From: JAJTFA01 sp051715425
Lineage (GTDB): Bacteria > Bacteroidota > Bacteroidia > UKL13-3
Assembly (NCBI GenBank): GCA_051715425.1
Contig: JBPXJS010000039.1
Span: 62,001-126,000, forward strand
Length of the DNA: 64,000 nt
Direction of reading: 5' to 3'
Shown here: one piece after another, positions 9,971 through 20,342 of the stretch
Layout: the number at the start of each line of letters is the position of its first letter
Numbering within the stretch: position 1 is the stretch's first letter
Position numbers and translations under genes: made by a program
Notes under the pieces: generated by a model
Databases searched by the model: none
Told to the model about the DNA's origin: nothing
Seen by the model: only the letters and a program-made list of their open reading frames with translations

Positions 9971-12900
9971 ATGAAAACAAAAATTACTCAAACCATTTTA
10001 CACTTATTCCTGTTGATTGTTTTCGCAGGTTTAACCACAACAGTTGCCAATGCAACACAGCTTAGCGGAGTTTATACCATAGACTCTACTCAGGCGGCTT
10101 CAGCTACTAATTTCAGAAACCTGAATTCAGCCATTACTTATCTTACAACTGCTAATGTTCGAAGTGATGGAGGGCCTGCCAATGCCGCACCTTTTGGTGT
10201 TAGTGGTCCGGTTACGTTTGATTTTACAGGTGCAATCACCACCCTTACCGAACAGGTAATTATTCCAGCAATTCCTGGAGCAAGCACCACCAACAGGGTA
10301 ATTTTTAATGGAAATGGCAGAACCCTTCAGTTCAATTGTACTACCACAAATTATTCTATTATCAGGTTGCAGGGAGCCAAGCATGTAACTATTGATAGCC
10401 TTGTTATCAAGCACCTCAATACCGCAGGTACGTATGCCTGGGGCGTGCATTTCTATCAAAATGCCGATTCAAATACCATAAACCGTTGCACCATAGATTA
10501 TACTTTGGTTACCAGTGCATCCACCGGTTCTGTTGGTATTGTTATGAGTAACTCATTAACATCATCAACTACCAATGGTGCAAACGGGCAGTTCAACATC
10601 ATTTCAAATAATTATATTAAAGGAAATACGACTGCCGGTGGTCCATATTATGCAATGACCATTATCCCAAAAGCAAGCAGTGTGACTTTCTCAGGTAATC
10701 GTATTTTTAACAATATCATTGAGAATGTATATGGCTATGGTATTTATCTGGCATATTCAAATTCTACTCTTATTGCCAACAATATTTTCAGAAACCCAAC
10801 TAAAACAGGATTTACCACCATGTATGGTATATACATGATTAATGCAAATGCAAAAGATAGCATAAGAGGCAACACTTTCACCAACCCTTTTGGAGGAGCT
10901 ACAACTACAACCAATACATATTATGGTATCTATCCAATTGCTACCAACACACCAAACGGTAGTGAGAATGTTATTACCAATAATGTTTTTTACGATATAC
11001 GTTCCAACGGACCTGTTTATCCAATATATATACTTTCATCTACCAACTTCCGTATTTACCACAATACAATTGCTATCGACCATGCCGCTTCCACCTCCAC
11101 AAACCCTACAATCGGATTATACCATTCAGGTGTAATAAGTGGAATTGGAGTTGATTTCAGAAACAATATTATTTCTATCAATAGGGGAGGAACGGGTATG
11201 AAACATTGCGTAAACCTTAATTTGTCGAGTAATCTGTATACCTTCAATAATAATGTTTATAGTGTTACAGGGGGTACCGCTTCAAATAATTTCATTGGTT
11301 ATTACAATGCCAACTTTCAAACATTTGCGCAATGGCGCACAGCTAATGGTGGTTTGTTCGATGCCCTTTCAAATAACATGAATCCTAACTTTGTAAACGC
11401 TTCTACTGGTAATCTTGCGCCTCAGGAAGGGTTCATTAATAACAAAGGGGCCAACTTATTAACCTACGCGCCTACTGATTTTATTGGCGTTGCAAGAACA
11501 ACTACACCAGATCCTGGCGCATACGAATTCACCCCTACTATTACAACTGATATAGGCATATCGTCCATCATCATGCCGGCCGCACCATTTGCAGCCGGAA
11601 CCATTCCTGTTAATGTGGTAATCAGAAACTCTGGTATTAATACCATTACCTCTGCTACCATAAACTGGAGTATTAACGGAGTGAATCAAACACCTTATAG
11701 CTGGACAGGAAGTTTGGCCGGAGGTGCTGTAACTTCTTCCATTAATATTGGAAATGCAACAGCAACTGTTGGCCAGGGAATAGCCATTGTAGCCTCTACC
11801 AGCAATCCCAATGGTACAACAGATCAAAATACATTAAATGATCAGGGAAGCATAGCTGATATTTATTGCACGGTACCAGGTGGAGCTTATACCCTTAATC
11901 AGAATACAGCTGCTACCGCTACTAACTTTACCTCCCTGGTATCCTTTGCCAATGCAGTATCCTTTGGTGGAATAACAGGTCCTGTTACGCTTTCTATTAC
12001 CCCGGGCACGGGGCCGTATACAGGACAAGTACAATTTTTAAGAGCCATTGGCTCAAATGCTACCAATACCATTACTATCATTGGTAATGGAAACACCATT
12101 CAGGCGAATCCGGATGTGAACAATTGCCATATCATACGTTTAAATGGTGCCGACAATATGAGGTTCTCTAATTTTACCATTAAAACATTAAACACAACTT
12201 ATGGTATAGGAATGATGTTCTCTAACAGAGCAGATTCCAATATAGTAGATAGCGTGATAATAGATTTCACTAACTCTGGTACTTCATCCACTTACACTGC
12301 ATTTATGGCTTTCTCTGCATTGCCTAACAGTACCTCCGCATCAACTTCATTCCACAATGGGATAAGAAACATCATCAGAAATTGCAGATTTATAGGGAAT
12401 CCAACAGGAGGGCCATATTATGGGGTATCTTATTTTGGCGGTACTACGGAGTATGCAAACCTTTCTACCTCTTCATTCAATTATTTTATCAATAATGAAA
12501 TGATTAATCCTTACGTGTATGGGTATTATTCCAATTATGGAGGCCGAAATGTATTCAGGGGCAATTCCGTTTATATGACAACTGCCAGAACCACCCTTAC
12601 TACCTTTTATGGGATGAATTTTCAATCGGGGTACTATGGTGATACCATTGAAAATAATCGCATCTACGATATTTATAAAGGTGTACCTACCAATACCAGC
12701 ACTGCCTATGGGTTAAACTTTAGTTCAGCCTTTCAGATAAGTTCAAATCCTGGTATTGTTAGAAACAACATGATATATGATTTTGCTGCAAATGGCGTTC
12801 ATTATGGAATTTATAATGCCAATACCTATCACTTCCATTGCTACCACAATACCGTTTCATTTCATAACCCTTCCGCAACTGCGAGTGGTATCACCTATGC

Positions 12901-15900
12901 CTATTATAACACAACACAGGCAGCCACCACGCATAATTATGCAGTGCGCAACAATATATTTTACATAAACAGGGGAGGAACAGCGGCACGTTATGGCATG
13001 TGGCTTAATACCAATGTAACCACTTCTCCTGCTACGTTTATTACTAATAATAATGCCTATTTTGTAACAGGAACGGGTACCGGTATATCTAATGTTGGCC
13101 GATGGGTTACTACTGATTATGCTACTCTTGCCACCTGGCAAACTGCAAATACAAATGCGTTTGACCAAAACAGCGTGTATGCCAATCCAAGATTTAGAAA
13201 TTCTTCAAACCAACATTTCCTTCAACCAGGAACAGACTCCTTAAATAATGTTGGTACCAATTTATTAACTGTGGTTCCAACTGATATAACAGGAGCAGCA
13301 AGAACAACAACTCCTGATTTGGGAGCATACGAGTTTTTTGTTCCGGGAGCTGATGCTTCTCTGACTCGTTTCTCCTCCCCATTAAACCCGGTTACATTAG
13401 GAACCGCAAATGTGGATGTGATTTTAAAAAGTTTTGGAGGCGGAACCTTAACTGCTGCCACTATTGATTGGCAGGTAAACGGAACTTTGCAAACGCCATA
13501 TAATTGGGTAGGTGGCCCTCTCGGTTTTGGGGATAGCAGCACAGCTTCTGTTGGAACATATACGTTTATTAATCCGGGCTTCTACAATTTTAAAGCCTGG
13601 TCTAGTTTGCCAAATAATGTAATGGACAGTTTCCCTCAAAATGATACCATCACGGGAATGTTCTGTACTCCGGTTTCAGGCACACTTACTATTAATTCAG
13701 CCGCGCCTGCAAGTTCTACCAATTTTCAGTCGTTTACCTCAATGATAAATGCGCTTCAAACATGCGGTGTTGGAGGGCAGGTTGTAATAAACGTAGCTCC
13801 CGGTGTTTATAATGAGTATGTGCGTATTAATGGTGCTTTAATCAGCGGATTATCTGCAGCCAACAATATCATTTTTAACGGTGCAGACTCAGCAACTACC
13901 AGAATAGTTTATGATGGTTCAGTACAAAGGGCTACCGTATTGCTCAATGGTGCCAAACATATTACATTCAGAAACCTCACTATTGAAAGTACCGGAAGTG
14001 TTGGTGCGTTTGGTGTTTTACTTACTAATGTTGCAGACAGTAACTACTTCATCCGTTGCTCAGTTAAAGTGCCATTAATTACAACAGGATTAACAGGTTT
14101 TGCCGGTATCGTTTCTTCTTCCAATTTAACAACAGTAAATCAGGCAGGTAATAATGCCAATTATTTAACCGTTGACAGTTGCACCGTAATTGGCGGGTAT
14201 TATGGTATTACACTTTATAACAACTCGGCACCTAAAGCAATAGGTAACAAGGTTACAAATTCGGTTATTAATAGTGCATACCAGTATGCCTTATATGCGT
14301 ACTATCAAAATCAGATTGTGGTGAGCAAGAATACTGTTATCAATTCAGGAAATAATGTACTCACCACTCCTTATGCTTTGTATTTCGCGCTTTCAGATAA
14401 TGGTATTGTTGTTACTAAAAACCATATCCATTCTCAACCTGGCGGTTATGGTATAAACTTTACTCAATGTTTGGGTACCGTTACCAACCGCAATATTATT
14501 GCCAACAACATGGTACAGGTAGGAGCAGGTACAAATCAATCTTATGGTATATATGATGTAAATAACGCATATACAGATATCGCTCACAATGCAGTTAAAA
14601 ATACAAGTGCTGATGCCAGCTATATAAGTTGTGCTTATTACAACAGTTACGCCACCAACAGTGCATTATATAATAACCTCCGGGTGCATAACAATATTTT
14701 TACTGCACCTAATGGTGCAATGGTTTCATATTTCACCAATACAGCGATCATGACAGTTTCGAGTGTGGTGTTTAATTATAATGCTCATTTTAGCACTTCG
14801 GCTTATCCTTATCGTATCGTAAATACCATCTACCCATTATTTACATCGTACAAAAATGCCATGAACCTGTTGCTTCCTAATACAGATACCAACAGTATAT
14901 TTTCAAATCCAACCTTCTTCTCATCTATCAATCTAAGATCTATAAGCCCGCAACTGGATAGCGCAGGTTTAGTTTTAGGAACCGTAACAGATGATATAGA
15001 TGGTAATCCAAGAAGTGCTGTTTCGCCAGACCTGGGTGTATATGAATTTACAAAACCACCTGAAGATGCAGGTGTTATTGCTATTCTCGATCCGGTAACT
15101 CCTCTGGTACCAGGCTTAAACAACCTGCGTGCTGTAATCAGAAATTTTGGAACAAGCAATATTACTTCAGTTCAGGTTTCTTATGGTATTGATACCGTTG
15201 TACGCACACAAACCTATACCGGTATGATTCTGCCAGGTAATACAGATACAGTAACATTTAATGCAACCAGTGGTCCGGGAAGTACAAGTAACCAATATAA
15301 TTTCGGCAATGGTTTGGTAAATATTAAAATGTGGACATCCAACCCTAACTCAGTTCCTGATCCGCAAAACCTGAATGATACATCCTATACAAGTATCTGC
15401 GGAGGTTTAACAGGTAATTTTACAATTGATCCTTCTGGTTCAGGGCCAAATAATTTCACTACTATTCAGGCAGCGATTGACAAACTTACCTGTGGTGGGG
15501 TGTATGGCCCGGTTGTGTTTAATATTGCCAACGGAACTTATAACGGGCAATATTTTATTCCGGTTATCGGTGGTACCAGCAGTACAAATACCATTGTGTT
15601 TAAATCTGCAACCAACAATTCAGCTAACGTAACCATTACTTCGAGCACGGCAACCAGCCCTACCAACTTCACCATTAAGCTGGAGGGTACTTCATATATC
15701 TCCTTCCGTGATCTTACCATTGCTAATACCAATGCCACATTTTCACGCGTTTTCTCATTTAACAAAAATGGAGCAACCAATACCAATTGCTCTTTTGTTG
15801 AAATCAGAAATTGTATACTAAATGGCTTAAGCACAACAAGTACAGCAGATCAGTATGCAGTTATATTCGCACCGGCCGGTGATAATGCCACCGATATTAC

Positions 15901-17842
15901 TATCGTAAATAATACCATTAACAATGGATCATACGGCATTATGTTTGGCGGGCAGAATATCATTAACAGGTATAGTCCAAATATCAGGATTGATTCGAAT
16001 ACTGTGAATAACGCTTATTGGGCGAGTATTTATCTTACCAGCAGGCAGGATCCTTTGGTTCGTTATAATTTGATAAACGGTCTTCCAACTTACGGTTATT
16101 ATGGTATTTACCTTTCTGGTGTTGCCGCAAATGCTAACGTAAGTTACAATACCATATACAATTATGCTGGTACCTATGGTTTGTTTGTTGGAACAAGTGG
16201 TTATTATGGAGATCCCGGTATGGCTAATTATAATAATAATGTGATAAACATGATGAGTCCTACTGTTGCTGGTTATGGTATTAGTGTTACCAATTCGTCT
16301 TCTGCTAACTTCTATAATAATACCATAAGGATGCAGTCAACCAGCACGGGAAGTTATGGTTATTATTTTAGCGGAAATACAACCGGGGCTCAACCTCAGA
16401 TAGTAGCTTCAAACAATGTAAGGTTTGTAAATAACCTGGTAAACATGAATCAGGGTTATGCATTGTATCTTGCAAATGCAAACGCAGTTTCCGGAACAAA
16501 CGTTGCCAATAATAATGTGTATTATTCGAATACTGCAAATGCCCTGTACATTAACGGGGTTAACTATACCGCAGCTAATTTCTATACCAACTTCAGAAAT
16601 GCTATTTTCTTTGGAAGCGACATCAATTCATACTATTCAAATGTTTCCTTCCCTACAGCACTTAGTTGTAAGCCATTAGAGAATAATACTTCTATCTGGT
16701 GGGTAAACGGACGTGCCATTCAAACCAATCTTGTTAGCACTGATATAACAGGCGCACCAAGAAGCACCCAGGTTGGAAGCGGAACTCCTGATATAGGAGC
16801 GTATGAGGTATTGCCTACAATTAATCCGGTAAACGCTGTTATCTCTGATTCTATTAATTATACTTCCACCCAGCGTATCATAGATGCAGTGGATACTGTT
16901 GCATTGCTCACATGGGGCTTTACAGGTTCTCTGCCTACATCTATTTCGGCCACCTATCATCCCGGAGCTATTATAAGTGATCCTACCAATAACGGAAACA
17001 GCATTGGTGCGCACTATATGGATGTTTTCTGGAGAATCAATGCAGTTGGCGGATCATCGTATTCCTATGATCTGACTTTAAAATATGATCCACGCCATAT
17101 TGGAACAGTTCCATCTTTAACCGATATTAAAATGGCGAAGAAAACAACAGGCGTTAATGGTAGCTGGGTTCATTACGGATCAACACTTACTACTGTGGAT
17201 ACGGTAAATTATACCTTTACTGTTACAGGTCTGAATAGCTTCTCTGATTTTACCGGTACATCGGATTTATCGCCATTGCCGGTTAATATTGCCACTTTTG
17301 AGGCAAACAAAAGCACAATGAATGCCATCCTGAACTGGACCACAGCTTCTGAAAGAAATAGTGCCAGATTTGAAATAGAGCGCTCAGAGTCTGGAAGAAG
17401 GTTTGAAAAGGTAGGAGAGGTAAGAGCTTCAGGAAACTCATCTGTAAGACAAGGTTATACTTATACAGATTTAGGCGTTGGCCGTGTGGTGAGCAATGGA
17501 ACAGCATATTACCGTTTAAAAATAGTAGATGCTGATGGCAGCTTTGAATACTCTCCTGTGAGGGCGGTAAACTTTACCAGAACATTAGGAGGAAGCCTCG
17601 CTGCTTATCCAAATCCTTTCAAAAACACATTGAACCTCTCATTGGTGGCTGAAAAAGCATCAATGTCATCAGTTACAGTGTTCGATATTTTTGGAAAAGT
17701 GGTGAGAACCTATGCCATTCCTGTTACTTCCGGAGATAATGAAATTGTTTTAAACGATCTCGAATCATTGCAGGAAGGAATTTACGTGGTTAGCGTAAAA
17801 GCTGATGGTGTAGATGTTACAGGCAAGCTGATAAAGGAGTAG
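9971..17842 (+). CDS. Giant type IX-secreted protein with four tandem beta-helix units
   Basis: 2623 residues. A signal peptide (about 1-29, ending VANA) is followed by four homologous units starting near residues 32, 634, 1232 and 1811. Each unit opens with a (Y/F/L)T(I/L)-x-TNF-like strand (for example GVYTIDSTQAASATNF). It continues as an Asn/Tyr/Ser-rich right-handed beta-helix with NNxI and YGIY turns, and ends in a GAYEF/GVYEF-type motif. Units 1-3 are each followed by a ~100-residue CARDB/Ig-like domain (about 525-625, 1126-1225, 1698-1800). After residue 2283 come another beta-sandwich, a fibronectin-like segment starting LPVNIATFEA (about 2435), and a type IX C-terminal sorting domain from about 2543 (AYPNPFKN ... 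GIYVVSVKADG ... GKLIKE). The protein should therefore cross the outer membrane by the type IX system and be attached to the cell surface or released. Ligand or enzymatic activity cannot be read from the sequence; no catalytic motif was recognised. The flanking terminator suggests a single-gene transcript. Confidence 0.93.
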   Translation: MKTKITQTILHLFLLIVFAGLTTTVANATQLSGVYTIDSTQAASATNFRNLNSAITYLTTANVRSDGGPANAAPFGVSGPVTFDFTGAITTLTEQVIIPAIPGASTTNRVIFNGNGRTLQFNCTTTNYSIIRLQGAKHVTIDSLVIKHLNTAGTYAWGVHFYQNADSNTINRCTIDYTLVTSASTGSVGIVMSNSLTSSTTNGANGQFNIISNNYIKGNTTAGGPYYAMTIIPKASSVTFSGNRIFNNIIENVYGYGIYLAYSNSTLIANNIFRNPTKTGFTTMYGIYMINANAKDSIRGNTFTNPFGGATTTTNTYYGIYPIATNTPNGSENVITNNVFYDIRSNGPVYPIYILSSTNFRIYHNTIAIDHAASTSTNPTIGLYHSGVISGIGVDFRNNIISINRGGTGMKHCVNLNLSSNLYTFNNNVYSVTGGTASNNFIGYYNANFQTFAQWRTANGGLFDALSNNMNPNFVNASTGNLAPQEGFINNKGANLLTYAPTDFIGVARTTTPDPGAYEFTPTITTDIGISSIIMPAAPFAAGTIPVNVVIRNSGINTITSATINWSINGVNQTPYSWTGSLAGGAVTSSINIGNATATVGQGIAIVASTSNPNGTTDQNTLNDQGSIADIYCTVPGGAYTLNQNTAATATNFTSLVSFANAVSFGGITGPVTLSITPGTGPYTGQVQFLRAIGSNATNTITIIGNGNTIQANPDVNNCHIIRLNGADNMRFSNFTIKTLNTTYGIGMMFSNRADSNIVDSVIIDFTNSGTSSTYTAFMAFSALPNSTSASTSFHNGIRNIIRNCRFIGNPTGGPYYGVSYFGGTTEYANLSTSSFNYFINNEMINPYVYGYYSNYGGRNVFRGNSVYMTTARTTLTTFYGMNFQSGYYGDTIENNRIYDIYKGVPTNTSTAYGLNFSSAFQISSNPGIVRNNMIYDFAANGVHYGIYNANTYHFHCYHNTVSFHNPSATASGITYAYYNTTQAATTHNYAVRNNIFYINRGGTAARYGMWLNTNVTTSPATFITNNNAYFVTGTGTGISNVGRWVTTDYATLATWQTANTNAFDQNSVYANPRFRNSSNQHFLQPGTDSLNNVGTNLLTVVPTDITGAARTTTPDLGAYEFFVPGADASLTRFSSPLNPVTLGTANVDVILKSFGGGTLTAATIDWQVNGTLQTPYNWVGGPLGFGDSSTASVGTYTFINPGFYNFKAWSSLPNNVMDSFPQNDTITGMFCTPVSGTLTINSAAPASSTNFQSFTSMINALQTCGVGGQVVINVAPGVYNEYVRINGALISGLSAANNIIFNGADSATTRIVYDGSVQRATVLLNGAKHITFRNLTIESTGSVGAFGVLLTNVADSNYFIRCSVKVPLITTGLTGFAGIVSSSNLTTVNQAGNNANYLTVDSCTVIGGYYGITLYNNSAPKAIGNKVTNSVINSAYQYALYAYYQNQIVVSKNTVINSGNNVLTTPYALYFALSDNGIVVTKNHIHSQPGGYGINFTQCLGTVTNRNIIANNMVQVGAGTNQSYGIYDVNNAYTDIAHNAVKNTSADASYISCAYYNSYATNSALYNNLRVHNNIFTAPNGAMVSYFTNTAIMTVSSVVFNYNAHFSTSAYPYRIVNTIYPLFTSYKNAMNLLLPNTDTNSIFSNPTFFSSINLRSISPQLDSAGLVLGTVTDDIDGNPRSAVSPDLGVYEFTKPPEDAGVIAILDPVTPLVPGLNNLRAVIRNFGTSNITSVQVSYGIDTVVRTQTYTGMILPGNTDTVTFNATSGPGSTSNQYNFGNGLVNIKMWTSNPNSVPDPQNLNDTSYTSICGGLTGNFTIDPSGSGPNNFTTIQAAIDKLTCGGVYGPVVFNIANGTYNGQYFIPVIGGTSSTNTIVFKSATNNSANVTITSSTATSPTNFTIKLEGTSYISFRDLTIANTNATFSRVFSFNKNGATNTNCSFVEIRNCILNGLSTTSTADQYAVIFAPAGDNATDITIVNNTINNGSYGIMFGGQNIINRYSPNIRIDSNTVNNAYWASIYLTSRQDPLVRYNLINGLPTYGYYGIYLSGVAANANVSYNTIYNYAGTYGLFVGTSGYYGDPGMANYNNNVINMMSPTVAGYGISVTNSSSANFYNNTIRMQSTSTGSYGYYFSGNTTGAQPQIVASNNVRFVNNLVNMNQGYALYLANANAVSGTNVANNNVYYSNTANALYINGVNYTAANFYTNFRNAIFFGSDINSYYSNVSFPTALSCKPLENNTSIWWVNGRAIQTNLVSTDITGAPRSTQVGSGTPDIGAYEVLPTINPVNAVISDSINYTSTQRIIDAVDTVALLTWGFTGSLPTSISATYHPGAIISDPTNNGNSIGAHYMDVFWRINAVGGSSYSYDLTLKYDPRHIGTVPSLTDIKMAKKTTGVNGSWVHYGSTLTTVDTVNYTFTVTGLNSFSDFTGTSDLSPLPVNIATFEANKSTMNAILNWTTASERNSARFEIERSESGRRFEKVGEVRASGNSSVRQGYTYTDLGVGRVVSNGTAYYRLKIVDADGSFEYSPVRAVNFTRTLGGSLAAYPNPFKNTLNLSLVAEKASMSSVTVFDIFGKVVRTYAIPVTSGDNEIVLNDLESLQEGIYVVSVKADGVDVTGKLIKE

Positions 17843-17860
17843 TCATTTGTAAGGGATTAT

Positions 17861-17902
17861 AATAAAAGCGCCCGGTGATTTCATTCACCGGGCGTTTTTA
17901 TT
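17861..17902 (+). terminator. Bidirectional intrinsic terminator
   Basis: A 10-bp GC-rich stem (17869-17878 with 17885-17894, CGCCCGGTGA/TCACCGGGCG) with loop TTTCAT is flanked by AATAAAAG on the left and TTTTTATT on the right. It can serve both the giant gene (+) and the response-regulator gene (-) that converge on it. Confidence 0.92.
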
Positions 17903-17928
17903 ATAAATAATATGGTTCTGTAAGTAGA

Positions 17929-18588
17929 TTAGAAATTAGCCTGAATCCCCAGTTTGTTCTTCTTTCGGAGTTGTGCCGCATTCATAAATGTAGTAAGTTC
18001 TCTGGTAAACGAATCAAGCTCGGCAATACCCGATTTCATATGAATAAGGATCTTCTTCATATCATCTTCAGAGGGTACATAATTTTCGTGATCAACAATA
18101 TCCATTAACCCCATACAAGCACACAGCGGAGATCTTACCCTGTGTGAGGTCATGTGAAGCATATCTTCCAACTCTTTAATATAATCAAGTAACTCCTGCT
18201 TTAAGGTAGATTTTATTTTTTCGTGCTTTTCGATTCTCTTTTTTATACTGGCAAGTAAAAGGTCACTCTCAAAGGGTTTGGTAATATAATCATCGGCTCC
18301 TAAATCAATTCCGAATTTTTTCTGGTCAGATTCTGTTTTGGCAGTAAGGAAAATAAATGGTATGCCAGCCGTTAGCGGATTTTTATTAAGTTGTAGCAGC
18401 ACGCCAAAGCCGTCCAATACGGGCATGGTAATATCACAAAGAATGAGGTCGGGAATAACCTGCAGGGCTGTTTCTACTCCAATTTTACCGTTGGATGCCG
18501 CTATAACTTTATAGTCAGCAAGTTCAAGAATTTCAGTAATGTTTTCCCTGATTTCTTTATTATCCTCTATGATTAATATGGTTTTCAT
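17929..18588 (-). CDS. Response regulator with orphan DHp (H-box) tail and no ATPase domain
   Basis: 219 residues. Residues 1-122 are a complete receiver domain: acidic pair ED at 8-9, phospho-acceptor Asp in LILCDITMP (about 52), Thr in FLTAKT (about 82) and Lys in YITKPF (about 104). After a helical linker, residues about 148-205 resemble the dimerisation/phosphotransfer helix pair of Bacteroidota sensor kinases, with the H-box MTSHRVRSPLC. No HATPase domain follows; the protein ends in a lysine-rich segment. It could act as a phospho-relay intermediate (REC to His or the reverse) for a kinase elsewhere, or it could be the remnant of a hybrid kinase. No kinase gene is adjacent, and trigger factor upstream is separated by a terminator. 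The signal is unknown. Confidence 0.8.
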   Translation of the reverse strand: MKTILIIEDNKEIRENITEILELADYKVIAASNGKIGVETALQVIPDLILCDITMPVLDGFGVLLQLNKNPLTAGIPFIFLTAKTESDQKKFGIDLGADDYITKPFESDLLLASIKKRIEKHEKIKSTLKQELLDYIKELEDMLHMTSHRVRSPLCACMGLMDIVDHENYVPSEDDMKKILIHMKSGIAELDSFTRELTTFMNAAQLRKKNKLGIQANF

Positions 18589-18691
18589 AACAACCGGTTG
18601 GTTAAAACAGCAGTTGAATAACGAATTGTTAAATAAAGATAATTGAACTTAGGGAAAAAGAAAAATAAATTAATATATAAGTGTCCGAAAC

Positions 18692-18720
18692 TAAAAAGCC
18701 GGCTAATGGCCGGCTTTTTA
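18692..18720 (-). terminator. Intrinsic terminator of tig
   Basis: GCCGGC (18698-18703) pairs with GCCGGC (18709-18714), extended by TAAAAA/TTTTTA on the flanks; on the minus strand it ends in a T-run. It lies just after the trigger-factor stop at 18741. Confidence 0.9.
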
Positions 18721-18740
18721 GTTTGTATGTATGGGTTCAA

Positions 18741-20123
18741 TTAATGATCGTGGTGATGCGCAGAGTTGTGATCCTGTACTAGTTTGAAAAACTCTTCAGA
18801 GGTAACTGATTTGGTTTCGATGGTAACTTTTGATTTCAGAATCTCTCTTACCTTATTGGATACCGCTATATTAATCATGCGGGAGCGGTAATCTTCTTTT
18901 TTCATGCTTGGCTCTACAATACTTTCCAGCATCTCATCACTTATACCGCTATTGCCATAAGCTCCAAACATGTTTTTGGTATAGTTAATGGCAGCCTGCT
19001 TAATATCCGCTTCTTCTACCTTAGCATTATTCTCTGTCAGCAATTTCTCTTCAAACAAATGATTGCGAAGATAATTAGCCTCATGACCATAATTATGATC
19101 AACGTTTTCGGCATTAAACTTATCCGGGTGGCGATCAATTAACCAACGTTTCAGGAAGGCATCAGGTAATTCAATTTGTTGTTTGGCTACAATGGTATCC
19201 ATCATTTCATGCTCAATCAGGTGATCTGCCTGCCCACCGAAATAACTTTCCAGTTCAGCTTTAATTTTTTCACGTAATTCCGCTTCGGAACTAACTACAC
19301 CTGCACCATATGCTTTATCAAAAAACTCCTGATTTAATTCAGCAGTTTCATTACGTTTAATCTCCTTCACAACAACCTTAAAGTTGGCACCTATATCAGC
19401 AACAGTTTGTTTGTTTACGTTTAATGCATGAGATATTTCCGACTCATCGTTATTAAACAATTCAAAAACATTAACCGTAAACTCTTTTCCTTTCTCAGCG
19501 CCAATAAACAGGCCTTTTACAGCTTCACTTTTAATGCTTGAAGTGAGGATGGGGGTAGAATCAGAATGTACACCACCTTCCAGAACAGCGCCATTTTCGT
19601 CAAGTTCTGTCATGATGGTATATACCACATCATTATCAGCGGCAGTATCAACATCGGTAAGGTTTCCAAAGCGTTTGCGTAAACGATCAACTTCTTCATC
19701 AATCATCTTATCATCAATGGCTACCTGATACCTGGTAAACACATCTTTTTCAGATACGTTTAAGGTAAAATCAGGTGCTAAACCGATATCAAACTTAAAT
19801 GTATAATCTTTGTCTTTAGCCAGTTCATCAATCTTGCTGTCCTCGTTTAAAACAGGCTGCCCAAGAATATTCAGTTTATTCTGGTCAATATAGTCAAACA
19901 ATCCTTTTGAGGCGGCAGCATTTACTGCTTCAAGCAGCATACTGGTACCAAACATCTTTTCAATCATGGATTTTGGTGCCATACCGGGACGAAAACCAGG
20001 GATATTGGCTTTTTTGCGGTACTCGCTAATCTTTTTGTCCATCTCAGGAGCATAATCAGTTGTGCTCACATTCACAGAGATGGTACCATTCAGGTTGTCT
20101 TTTTTTTCAAAAGTTACGTTCAT
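18741..20123 (-). CDS. tig: Trigger factor (ribosome-associated chaperone)
   Basis: Binds the ribosome exit tunnel and nascent chains. 460 residues from the ATG at 20123. Eleven further in-frame residues are possible upstream (to 20156), but MNVTFEKKDN matches the family N-terminus and the extension would run towards the tRNA-Leu terminator. The N-terminal ribosome-binding domain carries IPGFRPGMAPKSMIEKMFG at about residues 38-56, the counterpart of the GFRxGxxP signature. The middle region is the divergent FKBP-like domain. The long helical C-terminal domain (about 260-440) is typical. The tail is histidine-rich (HNSAHHHDH), a species-specific feature that could bind metal. Transcribed alone. 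Confidence 0.93.
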   Translation of the reverse strand: MNVTFEKKDNLNGTISVNVSTTDYAPEMDKKISEYRKKANIPGFRPGMAPKSMIEKMFGTSMLLEAVNAAASKGLFDYIDQNKLNILGQPVLNEDSKIDELAKDKDYTFKFDIGLAPDFTLNVSEKDVFTRYQVAIDDKMIDEEVDRLRKRFGNLTDVDTAADNDVVYTIMTELDENGAVLEGGVHSDSTPILTSSIKSEAVKGLFIGAEKGKEFTVNVFELFNNDESEISHALNVNKQTVADIGANFKVVVKEIKRNETAELNQEFFDKAYGAGVVSSEAELREKIKAELESYFGGQADHLIEHEMMDTIVAKQQIELPDAFLKRWLIDRHPDKFNAENVDHNYGHEANYLRNHLFEEKLLTENNAKVEEADIKQAAINYTKNMFGAYGNSGISDEMLESIVEPSMKKEDYRSRMINIAVSNKVREILKSKVTIETKSVTSEEFFKLVQDHNSAHHHDH

Positions 20124-20140
20124 CGTATATGCACTTAAAC

Positions 20141-20170
20141 AAAAATAAGACTGCAAACAGTCTTATTTTA
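20141..20170 (-). terminator. Intrinsic terminator of tRNA-Leu
   Basis: A perfect 12-bp stem (20142-20153 with 20158-20169) with a 4-nt loop is followed on the minus strand by a T5 run. It lies 8 nt after the mature tRNA 3' end and upstream of tig. Confidence 0.88.
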
Positions 20171-20177
20171 AAGTTAG

Positions 20178-20259
20178 TGCGGATGGAGGGACTCGAACCC
20201 CCACGCCTTTCGGCACCAGATCCTAAGTCTGGCACGGCTACCAATTACGCCACATCCGC
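20178..20259 (-). tRNA. tRNA-Leu (anticodon TAG)
   Basis: An 82-nt cloverleaf on the minus strand. The acceptor GCGGATG (20259-20253) pairs with CATCCGC, and the anticodon stem CCAGA/TCTGG encloses CTTAGGA (anticodon TAG, reads CUA and other CUN codons). The long variable arm TGCCGAAAGGCGT marks a class II tRNA. The T-loop is GTTCGAGTC. The discriminator is A and the 3' CCA is not encoded, so it must be added post-transcriptionally. Confidence 0.96.
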
Positions 20260-20342
20260 TAAAGGGACGGCAAAGGTAAAACAATTTATATATTATACAA
20301 ATAATTGCTTTAATACATGAGAAATGCTTAATTTTCGGTCGT

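Noticed and set aside
9971..17842. Repetitive appearance suggesting a CRISPR array or DNA satellite
   Set aside because: The repetition is at protein level with variable spacing and many substitutions; there are no identical direct repeats with unique spacers.
20060..20320. Plus-strand open frame with MEGLEPPRLSAPDPKSG-like sequence
   Set aside because: This is the antisense of tRNA-Leu read as protein, a well-known false gene; it also overlaps the trigger-factor start.
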